The translations under genes were made by a program, and so were the position numbers. Shown here piece after piece: positions 45,698 through 53,855 of a stretch of DNA of 64,000 nt. This DNA is from Mycobacterium adipatum. GTDB taxonomy: Bacteria; Actinomycetota; Actinomycetes; Mycobacteriales; Mycobacteriaceae. Positions within the stretch are counted from its first letter, which is position 1. Each line of letters starts with the position of its first letter. The stretch covers positions 496,001 to 560,000 of the forward strand of contig NZ_CP015596.1 of NCBI RefSeq assembly GCF_001644575.1, written 5' to 3'. The notes beneath the pieces are model-generated. The model had not been told where the DNA came from, did no database searches, and was given only the letters and a program-made list of their open reading frames with translations.

Positions 45698-46897
45698 GTG
45701 AGCGACCGCGATGACGCACTGCGCCGTGAGCTCGGATGGACGGGCCCGATGGAGTCCGATTGCGAGCCCGGCGCGGACACCGGCCCCATCCCGGCACAGC
45801 GGCCCGCAGCGCCGCCGGCACACCGCCCGGCGCCGGCGCGGCCCCCGATCCCGGGGCCACCGCCATCCCGGCCGCCCGGTCCGGGCCAGCCGTACCCTCC
45901 ACCACCGTGGCCCGGGCATCCCGGTGGCCAGCAGCCGGCGGGCCCGCCGGCGTCGTATGCCGACCGCATCCCGGTCCACGAGTTGGTGCCGGTCCAGCGG
46001 ACCCCGCCCGGCCGGGGCTGGCGGCGGTGGTTGTTCCAGGCGTCCTTCGGTCGGATCAATCTGGGCCCGTCGCCCGACGAGCTGCGCCAGGCCGCGTTGG
46101 AGGCGACCATTCGCGGCGTGCTGCGCGGGCACTACAAGATCGGCGTTCTCGGTAAGGGTGGGGTCGGAAAGACCACGGTATCGGCCAGTGTGGGTTCGGT
46201 TTTCGCCGAACTTCGCCAGGACGACCGGGTGGTGGCCATCGATGCGGACACCGCCTTCGGCAAGCTCGGCAGCCGGGTGGATCCGCGGGCCGTCGGGTCC
46301 TATTGGGAGCTGGCCTCCGACCAGCACCTGGAGACGTTCGCCGATATCCGAAGCCGGGTGGGTAACAACGCCGCCGGTCTGTTCGTGCTGGCCGGGGAGG
46401 GCTCACCGGCACGCCGACGGGTGCTAGACCCCGCGATCTACCGGGAGGCCACCGCCCGGCTGGACCGGTACTTCAGCATCTCGATCGTCGACTGCAGCTC
46501 CACCATGGACAGCCCGGTCACCCAGGAGGTGTTACGTGACCTCGACGCGTTGATCGTGGTGTCCTCGCCGTGGGTCGACGGCGCCGCGGCAGCCGGGCAG
46601 ACGATGGACTGGCTGGCCAACCGCGGACTGACCAGCCTGTTGCAACGCACCGTCGTGGTGCTCAACGACTCCGACGGGCACGCCGACAAGCGCACCCGCG
46701 GCATCCTGGCCCAGCAGTTCTCCGGCCAGGGTCAGACGGTGGTCGAGGTGCCCTTCGACGGTCAGCTGCGCCCGGGTGGGGTGATCGCCGGGACCCGGGT
46801 GATGTCGGCACCGACCCGGCGCAAGTTCCTGGAGATCGCCGCCGCGCTGGCCGCGCATTTCCCGGTCGGCGACGACCGCAGCCGGGAGCGCTTCTGA
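45698..46897 (+). CDS. Second EspI-like ParA/MinD ATPase
   Basis: A 399-residue protein built like EspI. A proline-rich N terminus (residues 30-95) is followed by the linker RGWRRWLFQASFGRINLGPS (106-125) continuing to PDE, then a ParA/MinD ATPase with deviant Walker A KGGVGKT (153-159) and AIDADTAFGKLG. The linker and domain order show it is a paralogue of espI (32595-34019). It is divergent from espG1, with AGGAGG before GTG 45698. It may influence ESX-1 secretion or the positioning of its complex; this is inference. Confidence 0.85.
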   Translation: MSDRDDALRRELGWTGPMESDCEPGADTGPIPAQRPAAPPAHRPAPARPPIPGPPPSRPPGPGQPYPPPPWPGHPGGQQPAGPPASYADRIPVHELVPVQRTPPGRGWRRWLFQASFGRINLGPSPDELRQAALEATIRGVLRGHYKIGVLGKGGVGKTTVSASVGSVFAELRQDDRVVAIDADTAFGKLGSRVDPRAVGSYWELASDQHLETFADIRSRVGNNAAGLFVLAGEGSPARRRVLDPAIYREATARLDRYFSISIVDCSSTMDSPVTQEVLRDLDALIVVSSPWVDGAAAAGQTMDWLANRGLTSLLQRTVVVLNDSDGHADKRTRGILAQQFSGQGQTVVEVPFDGQLRPGGVIAGTRVMSAPTRRKFLEIAAALAAHFPVGDDRSRERF

Positions 46898-46904
46898 ACG
46901 GCGT

Positions 46905-47636
46905 TCAGCGCCAGTCGATCTGAGCGATCAACTGTTCGACGGCGGCGCCGTCGGCGGCCGATACCGGCTGCTCGGACTCGGCCAGCAGGATGACGTCCTC
47001 GCTGACACCGGCCGCCTGGGCGGTTTCGGCGACGGTCAGGTTGGCGCGCCGTCGGGTGGCGTAGAGCCGCTGGCCGAGTGTCGCGGTGGGGGCAGCCGCG
47101 GCGCGCATCGTCAGTTCGTCGATGCGGGTCCGCACGGTGCTCAACGCCCGGATGAGTTCGGGGGTCACCTGGATGCGCGCGGCTCGGGTGGCTACCCCCT
47201 CCAGCTGACGTAGGTCACTCAGGATGGCACTGGCGCGCGCGGTGAACTCCGGCTCGGTGACCTCGGGCAGGGCATCGATCGTCGAAGCGAATGTGTTGAC
47301 GGCGACGACGACCGCCTGGGCGATCAGCGGGACCTCGCCGGCGGGCCCGGGTGCGGGGGGACTGGCGGGCCGGCGGGGGACGGCAGCGGCTTCGGGTTCG
47401 CCGCGCCGGATGCGCTCGATGGTGCCCGGCGGCCACTGCAGCACGGACTCGAGTTTCGTCCGGGTGGCCTGCCGCGGCCAGCTGCGCCCCTTCTCGAACG
47501 CGATGAGGGCACCGGCGTTGATCACACCGTCGGCAGCGAGGCTGCGCTGGCTGACATTGAGCTCGCGGCGACGGGCCGCTGCCGCCGCTCCCGCGCGCAC
47601 CATGCCGGGGTCGTCACCGGGTGCGGCTTCAACCAC
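46905..47636 (-). CDS. Protein with two XRE-like helix-turn-helix domains
   Basis: A 243-residue protein of no recognised name. Residues about 18-62 look like an XRE HTH (RRRELNVSQRSLAADGVINA, then IAFEKGRSWPR). A Pro/Ala-rich linker at about 80-100 and a helical middle follow. A second XRE-like HTH lies at about 186-225 (LGQRLYATRRRANLTVAETA, then GVSEDVILLAESEQPVS). GTG 47636 is preceded by GGAGGGAC; ATG 47603 is an alternative. It diverges from whiB6, and paired 9-mers between them look like binding sites. It may regulate itself, whiB6 or ESX-1. Confidence 0.7.
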   Translation of the reverse strand: MVEAAPGDDPGMVRAGAAAAARRRELNVSQRSLAADGVINAGALIAFEKGRSWPRQATRTKLESVLQWPPGTIERIRRGEPEAAAVPRRPASPPAPGPAGEVPLIAQAVVVAVNTFASTIDALPEVTEPEFTARASAILSDLRQLEGVATRAARIQVTPELIRALSTVRTRIDELTMRAAAAPTATLGQRLYATRRRANLTVAETAQAAGVSEDVILLAESEQPVSAADGAAVEQLIAQIDWR

Positions 47637-47950
47637 GGCACGTCCCTCCTGGCGGTCAGTTGTGACCCGCTGATGGTAACCAAACCTGGAGCACTGCTAT
47701 GGCTTGGGGCGCGTGCCCGTTTCGGACGAGCACGGAGAACCGGAACAATGCAACAGTCGAACCGTAGCAGTACGGCTGGTCTATGCACCGGCATATCGAC
47801 ATTTCAGGGGGCGTTTCCAGTGCGATCGGGCCAGAAGAACCTCAAGCAGCAGTCCGCGCGTCTCCATCAAACTGTTGCATCGCTACGGTTTGTGCTCTAG
47901 ATTCGTCTCCACCGCGGCGGTCGAGCCGCCACCGTACGAGGAGACACACC
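47637..47950. promoter_or_regulatory. whiB6 upstream region with mirrored 9-mer pairs
   Basis: TGCAACAGT (47749-47757) and AACCGTAGC (47760-47768) are followed about 100 bases later by their exact reverse complements, ACTGTTGCA (47871-47879) and GCTACGGTT (47882-47890). Both pairs are separated by two bases. CCGTA (47762-47766) also pairs with TACGG (47771-47775). The right-hand pair ends 60 bases before the whiB6 ATG. No gene is supported in these 314 bases. The arrangement suggests a dimeric regulator binding two composite sites, perhaps with looping. Confidence 0.65.
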
Positions 47951-48241
47951 ATGAATGCACTGGGCGTGGACGGACTGCCGGTCGGTGAATGCACCCGCAA
48001 TCCCGACCTGTGGACCAACACCGAAGACGAGCAGGCCAAGGCGATCTGCCGGACGTGTCCGCGGCGCTGGGCATGTGCGCGGGAGGCCTGCGAGCTGCCC
48101 CGCGCGGAGGGGATCTGGGCCGGCATCGCCATCCCCGAAGGCGGCCGCGGCCGGACCTTCGCGTTGCGCCAACTGCGCTCGCTGGCTGAGCGCAACGGGT
48201 ATCCGGTGCGCATGCGCCGACTCTGGCTGGAATCCGCCTGA
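47951..48241 (+). CDS. whiB6: Iron-sulfur transcription regulator WhiB6
   Basis: A 96-residue WhiB protein. The four cluster cysteines are Cys14, Cys33, Cys36 and Cys42 (C-x18-CxxC-x5-C). GIWAG at 54-58 is the G(I/V)W-type motif, and basic residues follow. RTFALRQLRSLAERNGYPVR matches M. tuberculosis WhiB6 closely. WhiB6 controls ESX-1 genes in response to redox and secretion state in studied species, and it sits beside ESX-1 there too. GAGGAG precedes ATG 47951; upstream in-frame starts lack conservation. Confidence 0.93.
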   Translation: MNALGVDGLPVGECTRNPDLWTNTEDEQAKAICRTCPRRWACAREACELPRAEGIWAGIAIPEGGRGRTFALRQLRSLAERNGYPVRMRRLWLESA

Positions 48242-48245
48242 AACC

Positions 48246-48292
48246 TGCCGCTCCCGCCGCCGTTGTTTGAGGGGCCGGCGGCGGGAGTGGCA
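48246..48292. terminator. Hairpin terminator between whiB6 and the secreted-protein gene
   Basis: TGCCGCTCCCGCCGCCG (48246-48262) pairs with CGGCGGCGGGAGTGGCA (48276-48292) with one mismatch in 17 and a 13-base loop. It lies just after the whiB6 stop and just after the 3' end of the convergent gene at 48311, so it can serve both. It lacks a T tract, as is usual in mycobacteria. Confidence 0.75.
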
Positions 48293-48310
48293 CCTGACCG
48301 CCGGAGCGGA

Positions 48311-48778
48311 TCAGACCTTCGCGATGAAGTCCGAGGTGTAGACCTCGGCAGGCTGCTGCGAGAACGCCGACGGGCGCTCCACCGATGCCCACACCCCGGT
48401 GGTGTCGGCATCGATCGGGGTGGTGATGGTGACGTAGGCGGCACCCGCACCGTCGGTGCGCACCCGCACCGGAGCGACGGCGCAGTCCGCCGAACCGCGC
48501 GGCATCTGGAAGACCTTGACGTAATAGTCGGTGTCGGGCAGCGCGGTCTGCAACTGCACATCGAGCGCGACCGAATCGGCGGTGGCCGGGTGCACGAACG
48601 CGACCGCACGCGCGTACCCGGTGCGCCAGGTGTGCTCGGCCACGCTGTAATCGCAGGCCCGCAGGATGCTGGTCATCGGCATGACCGACGATCCGGCCGG
48701 CGCCGCCCAGGCCGTGGCGGGACTGGCTGCCACCGCCACCAACGCCGCAAGCAGCACCTTTGCGCCCCGACGCGCCAT
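48311..48778 (-). CDS. Secreted protein of unknown function
   Basis: A 155-residue protein with a clear signal peptide (RRGAKVLLAALVAVAASPAT, probable cleavage after AWA near residue 25). The mature part contains two cysteines (RACDYSVAEHTW and SADCAVAP), which may form a disulfide, and a beta-rich pattern. No known domain is recognised. A TTGACG-16-CATACT promoter lies upstream. It converges with whiB6 across a strong hairpin. Confidence 0.8.
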   Translation of the reverse strand: MARRGAKVLLAALVAVAASPATAWAAPAGSSVMPMTSILRACDYSVAEHTWRTGYARAVAFVHPATADSVALDVQLQTALPDTDYYVKVFQMPRGSADCAVAPVRVRTDGAGAAYVTITTPIDADTTGVWASVERPSAFSQQPAEVYTSDFIAKV

Positions 48779-48806
48779 GTCTGACCAACCCTTCGAAAAG
48801 TTACTC

Positions 48807-48837
48807 GTCAGTATGATTTTAGCTTCCTGAGCGTCAA
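48807..48837 (-). promoter_or_regulatory. Promoter of the secreted-protein gene
   Basis: On the minus strand TTGACG (48837-48832) and CATACT (near 48815-48810) are 16 bases apart, a good housekeeping-sigma pattern about 30 bases before the start codon at 48778. The -35 is part of the palindrome CGTCAA/TTGACG at 48832-48845. Confidence 0.5.
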
Positions 48838-49026
48838 TTTTGACGGCCGCGCAGGGTGATGGTGGTCACCGTCGCCAGCGGTGGAATACCCGGACGCGAC
48901 GGCCCGTTGAGATGTCCGACGGTGCCGGGTCATGCCCCGGGTACCACTGAGAGAAACCGTCGCTTCGTGCGACCACTTGCCGAGAGGCGTCATGCCCGGC
49001 ACCGTCCCCCGGCTACCATCGACACG

Positions 49027-49983
49027 GTGAGCAACGCCGATCCCGCGCCCGACGAAGTCGACTGTCGCGCATCGCGATTCGCCGGTGTCCTGCAGGCGCG
49101 CGAGGTACCGCTCGGCGGCCCCCGCGCCATGCGGGTGCGGCGCACCCTGCCGGCCAGGCAACGCTCCATGATCGGCGCCTGGTGCTTCGCCGACCATTAC
49201 GGCCCCCACGATGTCGCCGATGCGGCCGGGATGGATGTGCCTCCGCACCCGCATACCGGATTGCAAACGGTGAGTTGGCTTTTCCAGGGCGAGATCGAGC
49301 ACCGCGACAGTGCGGGCGTGCACGCGATGGTGCGCCCCGGCGAGCTCAACCTGATGACCGCCGGCGCCGGGATCTGCCACTCCGAGGTGTCGACTCCGGC
49401 CGCCACCACCCTGCACGGGGTGCAGCTGTGGGTCGCCCTGCCCGACTCCGATCGCCATACCGGCCGCGACTTCGCCCACCACGTCCCCGAGCCCGCCGCC
49501 GTCGACGCAGCCACGTTGCGGGTGTTTCTCGGTGAACTGGCCGGCAGCCGTTCACCGGTGCGGACCTTCACCCCGCTGCTCGGCGCGCAGGTCGACATCC
49601 ACCCGCGCGCGACCCTGCGGGTGGATGTCGACCCGGCCTTCGAGCACGGCATCCTGCTCGACGACGGCGACGTCGAGGTGGGCGGCACCGTGCTGCAGCG
49701 CGCCGATCTGGCCTACCAGTCGCCCGGCTGGGATCGGTTGGAGATCGTCAACCGCGGCGCCGCACCGGCCCGGCTCATCCTGCTGGGCGGGCCGCCGTTC
49801 CCCGAATCCCTGCTGATGTGGTGGAACTTCGTCGGCCGCAGCCACGACGAAATCGCCGAGTACCGCGCGCAATGGCAGGCCGGTGACGACAGATTCGGCG
49901 CGGTCACCGGATACCGCGGTGCGGTCCCCCGACTCCCTGCCCCGGGACTGCCCAACGCTAGGCTCAAACCTCGTGAGCGCTGA
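49027..49983 (+). CDS. Pirin-like bicupin protein
   Basis: A 318-residue bicupin protein. Metal-site histidines appear in PPHPHTGLQTVSWL and in AGAGICHSE, with the glutamate following. A C-terminal cupin ends with LILLGGPPFPESLLMWWNFV, typical of pirin C-terminal domains. GTG 49027 is chosen because TACCAT ends seven bases before it, suggesting a leaderless message; the longer frame has no family character. It is a second pirin in the window; its activity is unknown. Confidence 0.87.
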   Translation: MSNADPAPDEVDCRASRFAGVLQAREVPLGGPRAMRVRRTLPARQRSMIGAWCFADHYGPHDVADAAGMDVPPHPHTGLQTVSWLFQGEIEHRDSAGVHAMVRPGELNLMTAGAGICHSEVSTPAATTLHGVQLWVALPDSDRHTGRDFAHHVPEPAAVDAATLRVFLGELAGSRSPVRTFTPLLGAQVDIHPRATLRVDVDPAFEHGILLDDGDVEVGGTVLQRADLAYQSPGWDRLEIVNRGAAPARLILLGGPPFPESLLMWWNFVGRSHDEIAEYRAQWQAGDDRFGAVTGYRGAVPRLPAPGLPNARLKPRER

Positions 49984-50251
49984 CCAGAGTGCGGCCGTGG
50001 TGACCCCCGGCGAGACCCGGTTCACCATCGCGCTGGACGGCCGGCAGGTGGGATTGATCGACTTCCACGACCGTGACGGCGTGCGGGTGTTCACCCATAC
50101 CGAGATCGATCCGGCGTTCGGCGGTCGCGGGCTGGGCACCCAGCTGGTGTCGGAGACCGTCGCCGCCACCCGCGCCGCCGGCCTGACCATCGAGTCCTAC
50201 TGCTCGATGGTCACCCAGTACCTCGCCAAGCACCCCGAGCCCCGGGAGTGA
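49973..50251 (+). CDS. Small GNAT-type N-acetyltransferase (YjdJ-like)
   Basis: A 92-residue protein of the short GNAT group. The acetyl-CoA pyrophosphate loop is in HTEIDPAFGGRGLGTQLV, followed by the conserved IESYCSMVTQYLAKHPE end. GTG 49973 overlaps the end of the pirin gene, and TAGGCT eight bases upstream may serve as a -10 for leaderless initiation. The stop overlaps the thioesterase GTG. The acceptor is unknown. Confidence 0.87.
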   Translation: MSADQSAAVVTPGETRFTIALDGRQVGLIDFHDRDGVRVFTHTEIDPAFGGRGLGTQLVSETVAATRAAGLTIESYCSMVTQYLAKHPEPRE

Positions 50252-51024
50252 CGCCGTACTACACCGTCGACGGCGACGCCTTCATCCCCACCGACATTGC
50301 GCGGGGCCCGTGGGGCGCGACCATCAGCGGCAACATCCTGGGCGGCCTGCTCGGCTTCGTCATCGACCGAGATTTCGGTGACCCCGAGCTACAACCGGCC
50401 CGACTGACCGTCGACCTGTTCCGGCCGGCCGCGCTGGCGGCGTTGACCGTCCGCACCGAGGTGATCCGCGCCGGGCGCCGGATCAAAGTCGTTGACGCCC
50501 ATGCCGTTCAGGACGGCGTGCTGGTGGCCAGGGCCAGCGTGGTGCTGCTGCGCCGCGGGCCGGAGGCGCCGGTGGGGATCTGGACCTCGCCCGTCGAAAT
50601 CCCCGACCCGCCCGATCACCTGCCCGGCGACGCACCGATGCGGTTGGTGGCCCACGGTGCGGGTGCCAGTGCGGACCTGACCGCCTGGCGGCACACCGGA
50701 CCCAAACACATCTGGGTGCACAACGCCGCCCCGCTGGTCGAGGGCCAGCCGATGACACCGTTCACCCGGGCCGCGATGGCCGGGGACGTGGTCAGCTCGC
50801 TCACCCATTTCGGGCCCGACGGGTTGCTCTATATCAATGCCGACTACACCCTGACGCTCAGCCGCTTGCCCGAGAGCGACGAGATCGGGCTCAGCGCGCT
50901 GACGCACTACAGCGATGCGGGTGTGGCGACCGGGACCGCAACCTTGTTCGACCGGTCCGGGCCCATCGGCAGCGGTGTGGCCACCGCGTTACTGAGCCCC
51001 GGATTCGCCCCGCCCGATCACTGA
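50248..51024 (+). CDS. Acyl-CoA thioesterase-like double-hotdog protein
   Basis: A 258-residue protein with two hotdog-fold halves. The first carries GPWGATISGNILGGLLGFVI and PARLTVDLFRPA. The second carries LYINADYTLTLSR. These are typical of the TesB-like thioesterase family in mycobacteria. It would hydrolyse acyl-CoA; no clear chain-length clue is visible. GTG 50248 overlaps the GNAT stop, and its 3' end overlaps the convergent gene by seven bases. Confidence 0.85.
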   Translation: MTPYYTVDGDAFIPTDIARGPWGATISGNILGGLLGFVIDRDFGDPELQPARLTVDLFRPAALAALTVRTEVIRAGRRIKVVDAHAVQDGVLVARASVVLLRRGPEAPVGIWTSPVEIPDPPDHLPGDAPMRLVAHGAGASADLTAWRHTGPKHIWVHNAAPLVEGQPMTPFTRAAMAGDVVSSLTHFGPDGLLYINADYTLTLSRLPESDEIGLSALTHYSDAGVATGTATLFDRSGPIGSGVATALLSPGFAPPDH

Positions 51025-51521
51025 TTCAGGTACTGCGCGGTACTGCCGCCGACCGGCATCGCCGGCATCCCGAGTTTGCGGTGATCCCAACTGCGCCGCC
51101 GGGTTTCGCGCACCCGGACGCAGATCCGGTTGTTCATCATCTGATCGACGAACGGTTTCATGTCCTCGGAGTAGGGCCCGGTGTAGCGCTCCCACACGCT
51201 GATCCCGACTCGCAGATTGGTCTCCGGGTCGTCGATGATCTCGGCGGTGCCGTCGATCGAGACACCGCGCAGCGTGTCGTAGGTCAGGCCGTCCTCGATC
51301 ATCACGGTGATGGTCGGGTCGCGGCGCAGGTTGACCGCCTTCTGCGACTTGGCCTTGGTCTCGAACCAGATGTCGCCGTCGAGGACGGCGTACCACATGG
51401 CCACCAGATGGGGCCGGCCGCTGGGCAGCACCGTGGCCATGGTGGCGGTGCGGCTGCGGTCGATGAACTCGGTGATCTCGTCATCGGCCATCACGATCGT
51501 GGCGCGCTGATTGGTTCCCAT
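51018..51521 (-). CDS. PPOX-class split-barrel FMN/F420-binding protein
   Basis: A 167-residue protein of the pyridoxamine-phosphate-oxidase-like split-barrel family. FIDRSRTATMATVLPSGRPH, the strand LVAMWYAVLDGDIWFETKAKSQKAVNLRRDP (residues about 40-70) and VSIDGTAEIIDD are family marks. It may bind F420 or flavin, as many mycobacterial members do, or be a cofactor-free relative. ATG 51521 has AAGGA upstream. The substrate is unknown. Confidence 0.85.
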   Translation of the reverse strand: MGTNQRATIVMADDEITEFIDRSRTATMATVLPSGRPHLVAMWYAVLDGDIWFETKAKSQKAVNLRRDPTITVMIEDGLTYDTLRGVSIDGTAEIIDDPETNLRVGISVWERYTGPYSEDMKPFVDQMMNNRICVRVRETRRRSWDHRKLGMPAMPVGGSTAQYLNQ

Positions 51522-51556
51522 TGTCAATCCTTATCAGGCAGGCGCGGCGGTGAGCA

Positions 51557-52216
51557 TCACCGGGCCGCCGTGAGTGCGTCGGCGGCCGTCCCGAACATCG
51601 TCGTCTTGATCGCACCGAGCGTGCCCGGGTCCTTACCGGCCAGCGGCCGCAACAGCTCCAACGCATCGGCGGTGACCGCGTCCTCGGTGGCGACGGCGTC
51701 CACGATCCCGTAGGCCTGCGCGTCCGGCCCGCCGAATCGCCGGCCGGTGGTCATCGACGCGACCGCCGCCTGCGCTGTCAGTTTCGCCTGAATGAGGGCC
51801 GCCATGCCGGGGGTGAACGGAATTCGGATATCGGCCTCCGGGAAGCAGAAATAGCCACGGTCGGTGCGCATCACCCGGAAGTCGTGGGCGGTGGCGAGCA
51901 TGGCGCCGGCCCCGAAGGCGTGCCCGTTGATGGCCGCCACCGACGGGACCGGCAGGGTGAGCACCCGGGCCAGCAGCGACTGCACCTGCCCGACGTACCA
52001 CTGGGTCTGGTCGGCGTGCGCGGCCAGCCAGTCCAGATCCAGGCCGTTGGTGTAGAACTTCCCGGTCGCCGTGGTGACCAGGCCGGTCGCCCCGTCGGCC
52101 AGCACCCGATCGAGCAGCGTGTGCACGGTCTCCAGGAATTCCGGGGTGAAACGGTTCTCGTCATCGCCGAGGTTCAGGACGGCGATACCGTCCACGGTCT
52201 GCAGGGTCGGGGTCAT
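51557..52216 (-). CDS. Enoyl-CoA hydratase/isomerase family protein
   Basis: A 219-residue crotonase-fold protein, shorter than the usual 260. The oxyanion residues lie in KFYTNGLDLDW and GHAFGAGAM (98-106). A single acidic residue, Glu127 in FCFPEADI, fits delta-3,2-enoyl-CoA isomerases better than hydratases, which have two glutamates. ATG 52216 overlaps the stop of the upstream TetR gene by four bases, so the two form an operon. Confidence 0.86.
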   Translation of the reverse strand: MTPTLQTVDGIAVLNLGDDENRFTPEFLETVHTLLDRVLADGATGLVTTATGKFYTNGLDLDWLAAHADQTQWYVGQVQSLLARVLTLPVPSVAAINGHAFGAGAMLATAHDFRVMRTDRGYFCFPEADIRIPFTPGMAALIQAKLTAQAAVASMTTGRRFGGPDAQAYGIVDAVATEDAVTADALELLRPLAGKDPGTLGAIKTTMFGTAADALTAAR

Positions 52217-52833
52217 CGGTGGCGTTCCTTTCGAGGGGGTGGTCCGGTCTCCAGTACTGCCCGCACGGCGGCGCCCAGTTGTGCGCGGGCGGTCGGGTCG
52301 TGCAGCCGGTCGCGGCTGAGCAGGATCGCGGTCGGCAGCTCGACGATGCAGGTGGTGATGGTGTCGACCGCCGCGGCGTCCCGGCGTCCCCACAGCCGCT
52401 CGGCGAGTGCCACCATCACCTGCACGAGGTGGTTGTCGAGGCCTTTCAGTTCGACGCCGAGCTGCTCGGAGAGCTGCGGGCCCAGGATCTCCTCGCGGCG
52501 CACGGTGAGCACCAGACGAGCCGATCCCGGATGCTGTTCGGCGAATGTCGCCGGCGCCTGCGCGGCGGCGACCACTGCGGCCACCCCGGCCTCGGCGCCG
52601 GACGCGGCGCTGACAGCCTCGCGCTGCACGGCCAGGAATCGGGTGGCGGCCCGCAGCCAGGCGCGGGCCATGAGGTCCGGTCGTGACGAGAAGTGGTGGT
52701 ACAGGGCGCCGTTGGAGACACCCGCCGCCGACGCGACCGCCCGCACGGTCACCGCGGCGGGACCACCGGCCGCGACCAGACTCTCGACGGCGTCGAGCAC
52801 CGTGTCCAGGTCGTACACGCGCGGGCGGGGCAC
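52213..52833 (-). CDS. TetR-family transcriptional regulator
   Basis: A 206-residue regulator with the HTH in VTVRAVASAAGVSNGALYHH (about residues 49-68 of the reading frame). GTG 52833 is favoured because the exact hexamer TATAGT ends six bases before it, giving a leaderless transcript; a 26-base palindrome covers that -10. It is coupled to the crotonase gene and diverges from the DUF808 gene, so it may control both in response to an acyl-CoA-type ligand. Confidence 0.88.
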   Translation of the reverse strand: MPRPRVYDLDTVLDAVESLVAAGGPAAVTVRAVASAAGVSNGALYHHFSSRPDLMARAWLRAATRFLAVQREAVSAASGAEAGVAAVVAAAQAPATFAEQHPGSARLVLTVRREEILGPQLSEQLGVELKGLDNHLVQVMVALAERLWGRRDAAAVDTITTCIVELPTAILLSRDRLHDPTARAQLGAAVRAVLETGPPPRKERHR

Positions 52834-52841
52834 CCCGCGAC

Positions 52842-52867
52842 TATAACAGAGCAAACGCTCGGTTATA
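52842..52867. promoter_or_regulatory. TetR operator palindrome
   Basis: TATAAC-A-GAGC at 52842-52852 is mirrored by GCTC-G-GTTATA at 52857-52867 around AAAC: ten paired positions per arm with a perfect outer and inner match. It overlaps the TATAGT -10 of the minus-strand TetR gene and lies 47 bases upstream of the DUF808 gene. The dyad is seen directly; TetR binding is inferred from position and symmetry. Confidence 0.7.
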
Positions 52868-52913
52868 ACGAGCCGGTACGCGCCCGGATTCCGCACCGGC
52901 TAGCCTTCGATAC

Positions 52914-53849
52914 ATGAGCGCAGGCCTGTTCGCCCTCCTCGACGATGTCGCCGTCCTGGCCCGCCTGGCCGCCGCATCGATCGACGACATCGGTGCCGCG
53001 GCGGGCAAGGCCACCGTAAAGGCGGCCGGCGTCGTCATCGACGACACCGCCGTCACACCGCAATATGTGCACGGCATCACCGCGTCCCGCGAGCTGCCGA
53101 TGATCAAACGCATCGCCATCGGCTCCTTGCGCAACAAGCTGCTGTTCATCCTGCCTGCGGCGCTGCTGCTCAGCGTGTTCGCGCCGTGGGCGCTGCCGTA
53201 TCTGCTCATGGCGGGGGCGACGTTCCTGTGCTTCGAGGGCGCCGAGAAGGTCTGGGGCTGGATCTCCGGGAGTGACGCGCACGCGGCACCGGCGGCCGTG
53301 GTCGGCGAAGACGCCGAGAAGACCCTCACCTCGGGTGCCATCCGCACCGACTTCATCCTGTCCGCCGAGATCATGGTGATCGCGCTCAACGAGGTCGCCG
53401 ATCAGACGTTCTGGTTGCGCCTGGCCAGCCTGATCGTCGTCGCCATCGTCATCACCGCGGCGGTGTACGGCGTCGTCGCCCTGATCGTGAAGATGGACGA
53501 CGCCGGATTGGCTCTGGCGCAACGGTCGTCGGCCTTCGCCCAGAAGCTCGGCCGCGGCCTGGTCGCCGCCATGCCCAAGGTGCTCTCGGCGCTGTCGATC
53601 ATCGGTACCGTGGCGATGCTGTGGGTGGGCGGGCACATCCTGTTGGCGCAGAGTTACGCGGCGGGGCTGCGGCCGCCCTACGACCTCGTGCACGACGCCG
53701 AACACTGGGTGTCGCACGCCGTCGGCGTGGCCCAGGGCGGCGTCGGGTGGCTGGTGAACACCGGCATCTCGGCGGTCACCGGGCTGGTGATCGGCGCCCT
53801 CGTCGCGGCGATCGTGCACGTACTGCCGTTCGGCAAAAAGGGCCACTGA
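52914..53849 (+). CDS. DUF808 (YedI-like) inner-membrane protein
   Basis: A 311-residue membrane protein starting MSAGLFALLDDVAVLARLAA, the DUF808 signature. It has about six membrane segments and the conserved FEGAEKVWGWI and EIMVIALNEVA stretches. No function is known for the family. ATG 52914 follows TAGCCT by seven bases, so it may be leaderless. It converges with katG across a strong hairpin. Confidence 0.87.
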   Translation: MSAGLFALLDDVAVLARLAAASIDDIGAAAGKATVKAAGVVIDDTAVTPQYVHGITASRELPMIKRIAIGSLRNKLLFILPAALLLSVFAPWALPYLLMAGATFLCFEGAEKVWGWISGSDAHAAPAAVVGEDAEKTLTSGAIRTDFILSAEIMVIALNEVADQTFWLRLASLIVVAIVITAAVYGVVALIVKMDDAGLALAQRSSAFAQKLGRGLVAAMPKVLSALSIIGTVAMLWVGGHILLAQSYAAGLRPPYDLVHDAEHWVSHAVGVAQGGVGWLVNTGISAVTGLVIGALVAAIVHVLPFGKKGH

Positions 53850-53855
53850 CCACAT

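Noticed and set aside
48832..48845. Shared CAAAATTG-like palindromes at 19033, 36611 and 48832 as one regulon
   Set aside because: The common core is short and overlaps TTGAC-type -35 hexamers, so the likeness can arise from promoter sequence alone.
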